This document shows, piece by piece, positions 6,580 to 10,425 of a DNA stretch of 10,425 nt. The notes beneath the pieces were generated by a model that made no database searches, was not told the DNA's origin, and saw nothing but the letters and a program-made list of their open reading frames with translations. The DNA comes from Desulfobacterales bacterium. GTDB taxonomy: Bacteria; Desulfobacterota; Desulfobacteria; Desulfobacterales; UBA2174_A. Position numbers and translations under genes: made by a program. The stretch spans positions 1-10,425 of the forward strand of contig JALOPD010000119.1 of assembly GCA_025454075.1 (NCBI GenBank). The letters are read 5' to 3'. Position 1 is the stretch's first letter; every line of letters begins with the position of its first letter.

Positions 6580-6701
6580 GTTTTAAGTTTTATGGTTTAA
6601 GTGTTAAGCAACCAAACGCCTGCAACGAACTCACTCTTTTTGCCGCCGAAACGGTGAGTCCTGCCAAGATCACTTAATACTTAAAACCTAAAACTTAAAA
6701 C
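6580..6701. repeat. Intergenic inverted-repeat element with 7-bp (GTTTTAA) tandem arms
   Basis: Left arm 6580-6608 and right arm 6673-6701 are reverse complements over 29 bases with three mismatches. Each arm is itself about four degenerate 7-base units (left: GTTTTAA, GTTTTAT, GGTTTAA, GTGTTAA). The 64-base centre holds a second, nested inverted pair, ACTCAC (6629-6634) and GTGAGT (6654-6659). The element fills the gap between two minus-strand genes. It starts 4 bases after the stop codon of the siroheme decarboxylase-like gene and ends 7 bases before the ATG of the C-N hydrolase. It is much more AT-rich in its arms than its surroundings. It could be a small dispersed or miniature mobile repeat, and in RNA it would form a long weak stem next to the downstream ribosome site. 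Confidence 0.7.
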
Positions 6702-6705
6702 TATT

Positions 6706-7173
6706 TTACACGTCGAACTGCGCCCTGATCTTGAACACGCGGGTCGCCGGCAGGTTGAGGATGTCCGTGACACCGGTTTCGGCGCTGATCTCGCTCAGCT
6801 TGGCCTCGATCTCTTCCATGGAGGGCGCGATGAAGGTGAACCAGACGTTGAAGGCGTTCTCTCGCAGGTAATTGTGGGTCACGCCGGGGTGCCGGTTGAC
6901 GGCCTCGGCAAAGCCGGCCACCTGGTCCGCCGGCACCCGGGCGGCACAAAGGGTGCTGACGTAGCCGAGCTTGCCCGGCACGAAGTTGCCGCCGATGCGA
7001 CGGATGATCCCGGATTGCTTGAGCCGCAGGACACGGTCGATCACCTCCCGCTCGGTCAGGCCCAGTTCATCGGCGATGACCGAATACGGCCGGGAGGCGA
7101 CCGGGAAATCCGATTGGACCCGGTTCAGGATGAGCCGGTCCGTCTCGTCCAATGAGTTGTCGTTTTCGGCCAT
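6706..7173 (-). CDS. Siroheme decarboxylase subunit (AhbA/AhbB family, Lrp/AsnC fold)
   Basis: A 155-residue protein combining an Lrp/AsnC-type winged helix (LDETDRLILNRVQSDFP, residues 8-24; LTEREVIDRVLRLKQSGIIRRIGGNF, about 39-64, split by a turn) with an AsnC-like C-terminal domain. The RRIGGNF, LGYVSTLCAARVP, THNYLREN (99-106) and NVWFTF (109-114) motifs are those of siroheme decarboxylases and not of plain Lrp regulators. In the alternative heme pathway AhbA/AhbB remove two acetate carboxyls from siroheme to give didecarboxysiroheme. I cannot tell subunit A from B with confidence. The start is ambiguous: the same frame opens at a TTG at 7248 (180 residues), but family length and the position of the first conserved motif favour the ATG at 7173, which has only a weak AAGAAA upstream. 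The usual partner subunit is not next to it. It may follow yjbQ in the same transcript. Confidence 0.8.
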   Translation of the reverse strand: MAENDNSLDETDRLILNRVQSDFPVASRPYSVIADELGLTEREVIDRVLRLKQSGIIRRIGGNFVPGKLGYVSTLCAARVPADQVAGFAEAVNRHPGVTHNYLRENAFNVWFTFIAPSMEEIEAKLSEISAETGVTDILNLPATRVFKIRAQFDV

Positions 7174-7265
7174 CGGCAGTTTCTTGAAAGCATCGACCGT
7201 TTTCTGTCGCAGACGAACGTTTCCGGCCTCAAGCGCAGCGCTCCTCAAGGCCCTCTGGGCCGCTC

Positions 7266-7667
7266 TTATTTGAACCGGCCTTCCAGGATGCGCAGGTACA
7301 CCTTGCGCTCGCGCGGTCCGTCGAACTCGCAGAAAAATATCCCCTGCCAGGTGCCCAACACCGGTGCGCCGTTTTCGATGGCGACCGTCTGTGACGCTCC
7401 CACCAACGTCGCTTTGATGTGCGCCGGGGAGTTGCCTTCCACGTGGCGGTAGTCGGCCTTCCAGGGCACCATCTGATTCAAGACCGTCAGGATGTCCGCA
7501 CGCACGCTGGGGTCGGCGCTCTCGTTGATCGTGACGCCCGCCGTGGTGTGCGGCACGTAGAGCATGAAAAGCCCCTCACGCACGCCGCTGTGCGCCACCA
7601 CCCGGCCCACATCGGCCGAGATGTCCACCATCTCGGTCCGGCTGCGGGTTTTCAGCGTCAGCACCAT
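7266..7667 (-). CDS. yjbQ: YjbQ/UPF0047 family protein (secondary thiamine-phosphate synthase type)
   Basis: A 133-residue protein with the whole YjbQ signature. HTTAGVTINES lies at 40-50 with H40 and E49, then DPSVRAD. H75 and the following EGN (77-79) and H83 form the probable metal/active-site cluster. GTWQGIFFCEFDGPRER lies near 105-121. Members of this family have a weak thiamine-phosphate synthase activity in E. coli; the true physiological reaction is unclear. No thiamine gene is nearby. The ATG at 7667 is chosen because TGGAGG lies 5 bases upstream; a TTG at 7682 is in frame but lies in the A-tract of the dsrC terminator. The siroheme decarboxylase-like gene is downstream on the same strand. 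There is no space for a promoter between the dsrC terminator and this gene. Confidence 0.9.
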   Translation of the reverse strand: MVLTLKTRSRTEMVDISADVGRVVAHSGVREGLFMLYVPHTTAGVTINESADPSVRADILTVLNQMVPWKADYRHVEGNSPAHIKATLVGASQTVAIENGAPVLGTWQGIFFCEFDGPRERKVYLRILEGRFK

Positions 7668-7672
7668 GAAGG

Positions 7673-7678
7673 CCTCCA
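7673..7678 (-). promoter_or_regulatory. Shine-Dalgarno site that fixes the yjbQ start
   Basis: On the minus strand TGGAGG ends 5 bases before the ATG at 7667. It begins only a few bases after the T-tract of the dsrC terminator. Confidence 0.7.
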
Positions 7679-7680
7679 AC

Positions 7681-7712
7681 AAAAAAAGCCCTGCCGGGGC
7701 GGCAGGGCTTTT
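7681..7712 (-). terminator. Strong intrinsic terminator of dsrC
   Basis: A perfect 12-bp inverted repeat (AAAAGCCCTGCC at 7684-7695 and GGCAGGGCTTTT at 7701-7712) has a 5-base loop. Read on the minus strand it is a GC-rich hairpin followed by seven T (7687-7681), 31 bases after the dsrC stop. On the plus strand it also ends in TTTT, but no plus-strand gene reaches it. Confidence 0.9.
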
Positions 7713-7742
7713 GGCTGAACCATGGACTTCACATCGCAGGCA

Positions 7743-8060
7743 TCAGACGCAACCGGTCGGCTTGGGAAGGCCGGCCATTTTGCAGGCCCCCTTGCCCGGC
7801 CCGGACGGGAACAGCTCGTAGATGTGCTTCAGCTTGAACCCGGTGACCTTGGAAAGAACGCGCACCATCGGGGCGATGCCGTTCTTCTCGTAGTAATCGC
7901 GCAACACCTCGATGAGCTTCTTGTGCTCGTCGTTCAGCTCCTCGATGCCTTCCTGATGCTTCACCCACTGGACCCATTCCGGGGACCAGTTGGTATAAGA
8001 ATCGATGAAACCGTCTTCGTCCACGGTGAAGCTCTTCCCCATCCATTCGACTGTCGGCAT
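7743..8060 (-). CDS. dsrC: DsrC, sulfur-carrier protein of dissimilatory sulfite reduction
   Basis: A 105-residue protein of the DsrC/TusE family. It opens with a conserved short beta region and GFIDSYTNWSPEWVQW (17-32). The helical core has ELNDEHKKLIEVLRDYY, and VTGFKLKHIYELFPSGPGKGACK leads to the mobile C-terminal arm. Both redox cysteines are present, C93 in GACKMAG and the penultimate C104 in PTGCV, so this is a functional DsrC and not a TusE-like or inactive paralogue; length and positions match the Desulfovibrio protein. DsrC carries the sulfite-derived sulfur from DsrAB as a trisulfide, which is then reduced by membrane or soluble Hdr-like complexes. It acts in the cytoplasm. The start is firm: AAAGGAGG lies 8 bases upstream. 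It has its own promoter and terminator, so it is monocistronic, and it is not beside dsrAB here. The neighbouring Flx-like genes could encode a reductase acting on it. Confidence 0.97.
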   Translation of the reverse strand: MPTVEWMGKSFTVDEDGFIDSYTNWSPEWVQWVKHQEGIEELNDEHKKLIEVLRDYYEKNGIAPMVRVLSKVTGFKLKHIYELFPSGPGKGACKMAGLPKPTGCV

Positions 8061-8132
8061 GTATTCATCCTCCTTTGGTTGATTTGATGTATGGTTAGGC
8101 GCTCGGCCTGCAATCGCTCTTTTGAATGTTGA

Positions 8133-8161
8133 TTAGTAGTGTAAGCCGGCTCATATGTCAA
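8133..8161 (-). promoter_or_regulatory. Probable sigma70 promoter of dsrC
   Basis: On the minus strand a perfect TTGACA (8161-8156) is followed after 17 bases by TACTAA(T) (8138-8133), a weak -10 box. The expected leader is about 65 bases, with a 4-bp hairpin (AGGC/GCCT) and the strong Shine-Dalgarno site at 8069-8076. A strong own promoter agrees with the high expression known for dsrC in sulfate reducers. Confidence 0.55.
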
Positions 8162-8165
8162 TACG

Positions 8166-8187
8166 AAAAATGCCCCGGCCCGGCGGC
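8166..8187 (-). terminator. Possible intrinsic terminator of the Flx-like operon
   Basis: On the minus strand, about 65 bases after the stop of the FAD protein, GCCGCC, a 5-base loop GGGCC and GGGGC can pair (5 bp with one bulged G), followed by A and five T. It lies just upstream of the dsrC -35 box, where it would insulate dsrC from the operon before it. The stem is short, so this is a moderate call. Confidence 0.4.
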
Positions 8188-8250
8188 GGTCGACGATGGC
8201 GGGACATCCAACCGTTTCAGGCAGTTGCCATTTCCGCCGGGGAACCGGGG

Positions 8251-9096
8251 TCAATACTCCCGCGGGGTCTGGTTGAGCTGCTCCAGGGTAAACACCGGGC
8301 CGTCCTTGCAGACGAACTCCTTGCCGATGTTGCAGCGGCCGCACATCCCGATGCCGCACTTCATGCGGTTCTCCAGCGACATGATGATCTTGTCGTGGGC
8401 GTAGCCGAGCTTGTCCAGCACCGGCTGGGTGAACTTGATCATGATCGGCGGGCCGCAGACGATGGCATAGGTGTCGCTGCCGGCGGGCGGCGCCTTTTTC
8501 TCGGTGATGGCCGGGACAAAGCCCACGTTGTATTTCCAGTTCGGGTCGCTGGTCCCGTCCACGGTGATGTGCATGTGGATGTCGTCGCGCCGCTCCCAGG
8601 CCGCCAGCTCCTCCCGGTAAAGCAGCATGCCGGGCGTGCGGGCGCCGTAGATGACGTGGATGTCCTTGAACTTCTTGCGGTTCTCCGGGTGCAGCATGTA
8701 GATGATGGAAGACCGCAGGGTGGTGAAGGCGAACCCGCCGCCGATGATCACGACGTTCTTGCCTTCCATGCGCTCCCAGGGGTACCAGTTGCCCATCGGG
8801 CCGCGAAGGCCCATCACGTCGCCGGCTTTCATGGTGTGCAGGAAGGAGGAAACCAGCCCGACCTTGTTGACCGTGAACATGACGAAGCCTTTTTCGGTCG
8901 GCGAGGAGGCGATCCCGATGGGGATCTCGCCCTTGCCGGTCACGGACAACTCGGCGAACTGGCCGGCCCGGTAGGCGAATTTCCGTTCATCCGCAGGGTT
9001 CAGGAAAACGAACTTGAAGGTCTTGAGGTTCTTGTCCTCGGTTTCGACCGAGATGGCGTCGATTCGAACCGGGTACGGCAGGTAGGGGTTTTGCAC
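8251..9096 (-). CDS. FAD/NAD(P)-binding and 2Fe-2S reductase subunit (FlxA / HydG / AsrB-like)
   Basis: A 281-residue protein of the ferredoxin-NADP reductase fold. The FAD part (about 1-105) has YRAGQFAELSV at 42-52 and PIGIASSP at 59-66. The NAD part begins with VVIIGGGFAFTTLRS (115-129) and continues with YGARTPGMLLYREEL and the CGPP motif at 214-217. At the C-terminus C247, C252, C255 and C263 form a 2Fe-2S site (KCGIGMCGRC). This plan is shared by sulfhydrogenase gamma (HydG), anaerobic sulfite reductase AsrB and FlxA. The company of two Fe-S proteins in the order seen here and a dsrC neighbour favours FlxA of an Flx-Hdr complex, where it would oxidise NADH. The start is GTG with GGGAGG 6 bases upstream; it follows the previous gene by 17 bases, so it is in the same operon. 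No membrane segment or leader is present. Confidence 0.9.
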   Translation of the reverse strand: MQNPYLPYPVRIDAISVETEDKNLKTFKFVFLNPADERKFAYRAGQFAELSVTGKGEIPIGIASSPTEKGFVMFTVNKVGLVSSFLHTMKAGDVMGLRGPMGNWYPWERMEGKNVVIIGGGFAFTTLRSSIIYMLHPENRKKFKDIHVIYGARTPGMLLYREELAAWERRDDIHMHITVDGTSDPNWKYNVGFVPAITEKKAPPAGSDTYAIVCGPPIMIKFTQPVLDKLGYAHDKIIMSLENRMKCGIGMCGRCNIGKEFVCKDGPVFTLEQLNQTPREY

Positions 9097-9102
9097 GTTG
9101 AT

Positions 9103-9108
9103 CCTCCC
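9103..9108 (-). promoter_or_regulatory. Shine-Dalgarno site supporting the GTG start of the FAD subunit
   Basis: On the minus strand GGGAGG ends 6 bases before the GTG at 9096, inside the 17-base gap after the upstream gene. Confidence 0.65.
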
Positions 9109-9113
9109 TCACA

Positions 9114-10181
9114 TCATTTAATCGCGCAGGCTTCGCCGGAGGCGGCAAAACCGTTCATCATGTGGCACACGCGGCGGATGTCGATGTTGACCGGGCACAG
9201 GCGCACGCAGCGGCCGCAGCCCACGCACTGGATCCCGCGGTCGTACTTGTCCACGAAATACTTCAGTTTGTGCATGAAGCGCTGACGCACCCGATGCAGC
9301 TTGGTGCCCCGGGGGTTGTGGCCGGTGCCGTGCAGGGTGAAGAGCGGGTACATGCAGCTGTCCCAGTTCTTCATGCGCACCCCGGAGGCCCCGCGGGTTT
9401 CGTCCTGGATGTCGAAGCACCAGCAGGTCGGGCAGGAATAGGTGCAGGTGCCGCAGTTGATGCAGGCAAACGACACCTCTTCCCAGAACGTGGCGCTGTA
9501 AAGATCGTTGTTCGGAAGCGACTTCAGGTTCTCCGTCTGCACGAAGGAGGTGATTTTCCCTTCGGCCGCCTTGGCCATGGCGGCGACGGTCTTGTCGGCG
9601 TCCTTGGCGGCGGCGGTCTTCCAGCCGGCGGCGTCCAGGAACGTCGCCCCCTTGTCGGTGAGGACCCGGGCCAGGTAGTGGTCGCCGGCGTCGGCCAGCA
9701 GCACGTCCAGGCCCTCTTCGTGGTAGGGGCCGCAACCGGCCGAGGTGCAGAAGCAGGAGCTGCAGGGGCTCGTGCAGCCGAGCCCGATAAAGGTCGTCGA
9801 CTCGTAGGCCCGCAGCCAGTAAGGGTCCTGGTACTCCGGGGTGTCGAAGTTCATGCGCACCAGGGTGAAGGCCTTGGCGTCGCAGGGCCGGATGCCGATG
9901 ACCGCTTTAGTCGAGTAGTCCTTGGCGGCTTCCTTCAGCTGGTGGTGGTCTTCGCGGCCTTCATCCAGCGAGTAGGTGAACATCACCTCGGACTGGGGAT
10001 AGACCAGGGACTTGGGCGACAGCCGGGTGTTCAGGCAGGTCAGGTCCGGCAGCGCGCCGTTGGCGAGCGGCTTGAAGCTGTGGAAGTCCTTCTCCTTCAC
10101 GGGGCCGATCAGCCGGAAGGCCTTGGCCGCTTTTTCCAGGCCGGGCGCCCATTGGCCCTTTTCGATCTTGATGGTTTTCAT
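9114..10181 (-). CDS. 4Fe-4S dicluster protein (FlxB / HydB / AsrA-like)
   Basis: A 355-residue soluble iron-sulfur protein. The N-terminal two thirds carry the family's IRPCDAKAF (97-105) and a cysteine-rich LGCTSPCSSCFCTSAGCG stretch (C136, C140, C143, C145, C150). Two ferredoxin-like cluster motifs follow: C240, C243, C246, C250 (CINCGTCTYSC, with further C253 and C255) and C319, C322, C325, C329 (CVGCGRCVRLCP). This is the arrangement of sulfhydrogenase beta (HydB), AsrA and FlxB, which carry electrons between the FAD subunit and the rest of the complex. The ATG has GAGG 8 bases upstream. The gene begins 30 bases after the stop of the partial gene before it and is followed by the FAD subunit after 17 bases. 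All three are thus one operon; FlxB is the preferred reading and AsrA the main alternative. Confidence 0.9.
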   Translation of the reverse strand: MKTIKIEKGQWAPGLEKAAKAFRLIGPVKEKDFHSFKPLANGALPDLTCLNTRLSPKSLVYPQSEVMFTYSLDEGREDHHQLKEAAKDYSTKAVIGIRPCDAKAFTLVRMNFDTPEYQDPYWLRAYESTTFIGLGCTSPCSSCFCTSAGCGPYHEEGLDVLLADAGDHYLARVLTDKGATFLDAAGWKTAAAKDADKTVAAMAKAAEGKITSFVQTENLKSLPNNDLYSATFWEEVSFACINCGTCTYSCPTCWCFDIQDETRGASGVRMKNWDSCMYPLFTLHGTGHNPRGTKLHRVRQRFMHKLKYFVDKYDRGIQCVGCGRCVRLCPVNIDIRRVCHMMNGFAASGEACAIK

Positions 10182-10211
10182 TGGCGATGCCTCTGCGTCA
10201 CATGAAGTAGG

Positions 10212-10425
10212 TCACTTGATGAAGTCGTTCGGGTCGTTCGGCCGGTAGACGTCGAGCGGCGGCCGAACCTCCAGGCTCAGGCCGGCCTCCCAGCCGAAGA
10301 GATCCAGGCAGTCCTTCTCCAGCTTCTTGGTGAAGACCCGCATGTTGATCCCCACCGGGCAGGCGCGTTCGCAGGCGCCGCAGTCCGTGCAGCGGCCGGC
10401 GCAGTGGTAGGCCCGCAGGAAGTGG
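10212..10425 (-). CDS. C-terminal part of a 4Fe-4S protein (FlxC-like), cut by the right edge
   Basis: The last 70 codons of a minus-strand gene whose start is outside the window. The visible part has HCAGRCTDCGACERACP, with Cys at visible residues 8, 12, 15, 18 and 22 (CxxCxxCxxxCP plus one earlier Cys), followed by GINMRVFTKKLEKDCLDLFGWE and a charged tail ending DPNDFIK. It resembles the C-terminal ferredoxin cluster of FlxC-type or related 4Fe-4S dicluster subunits. The genes downstream on the same strand (FlxB-like after 30 bases, then FlxA-like) support that reading. The full length and other domains cannot be seen, so an Hdr-like or hydrogenase subunit is also possible. Confidence 0.8.
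   Translation of the reverse strand, partial: HFLRAYHCAGRCTDCGACERACPVGINMRVFTKKLEKDCLDLFGWEAGLSLEVRPPLDVYRPNDPNDFIK

Noticed and set aside
7174..7248. N-terminal extension of the siroheme decarboxylase-like gene from a TTG at 7248
   Set aside because: The extra 25 residues carry no conserved motif, the TTG has no well-spaced Shine-Dalgarno site, and the shorter form fits the family length.
8155..9285. 376-codon plus-strand open frame opposite the FAD protein
   Set aside because: Antisense to a gene with complete FAD, NAD and 2Fe-2S motifs. It is dominated by His, Val, Ala and Gly as expected from the complement of GC-rich codons, and crosses a terminator, a promoter and a gene border.
9162..10205. 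347-codon plus-strand open frame opposite the 4Fe-4S dicluster gene
   Set aside because: Antisense shadow; the minus strand has two perfect ferredoxin motifs and a good ribosome site.

Overview
The window looks like a chromosomal segment of a GC-rich, strictly anaerobic Desulfobacterota (former Deltaproteobacteria), most likely a sulfate reducer or close relative. The evidence is a canonical two-cysteine DsrC, a siroheme-decarboxylase-type AhbA/AhbB protein (alternative heme pathway), a run of genes resembling the FlxABC part of the FlxABCD-HdrABC electron-bifurcating complex, and a MEDS-domain histidine kinase. No rRNA, tRNA, CRISPR array, transposase or phage gene was seen. These assignments rest on motif reading only; no database search was possible.

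Layout, left half (+ strand). Bases 1 to about 240 are AT-rich (about 37-38% G+C by hand count, against well over 60% by eye elsewhere). They may hold the start of a minus-strand gene leaving the left edge. Then follow a 97-residue stand-alone glycogen-binding (CBM48/isoamylase early-set) protein, a 10-TM EamA/DMT transporter with a TTG start, a nitrilase-superfamily C-N hydrolase, a RarD-type EamA transporter, and a two-gene two-component system (MEDS histidine kinase plus NarL/LuxR response regulator) with a plausible sigma70 promoter overlapping the rarD stop codon.

Layout, right half (- strand, read from right to left). The C-terminus of a 4Fe-4S protein (FlxC-like) is followed by a 4Fe-4S dicluster protein (FlxB/HydB/AsrA-like) and an FAD/NAD/2Fe-2S reductase subunit (FlxA/HydG/AsrB-like). 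Next comes a probable terminator, a promoter with a perfect TTGACA box, dsrC, and a strong intrinsic terminator. Then come yjbQ, the siroheme-decarboxylase-like gene, and a second C-N hydrolase that converges on the response regulator.

Functional reading. The right-hand block is redox and sulfur metabolism. The Flx-like proteins would pass electrons from NADH towards Hdr-type thiol/disulfide chemistry, DsrC is the small thiol-carrier protein of sulfite reduction, and AhbA/B works on siroheme, which is also the sulfite reductase cofactor. The left block is a mixture of transporters, small hydrolases and signalling with no obvious single pathway.

The most unusual structural features are two different intergenic elements built from degenerate 7-bp tandem units, each with an inverted copy or partial copy nearby (2405-2467 and 6580-6701), and the yjbQ ribosome-binding site lying directly behind the dsrC terminator with no room for its own promoter.
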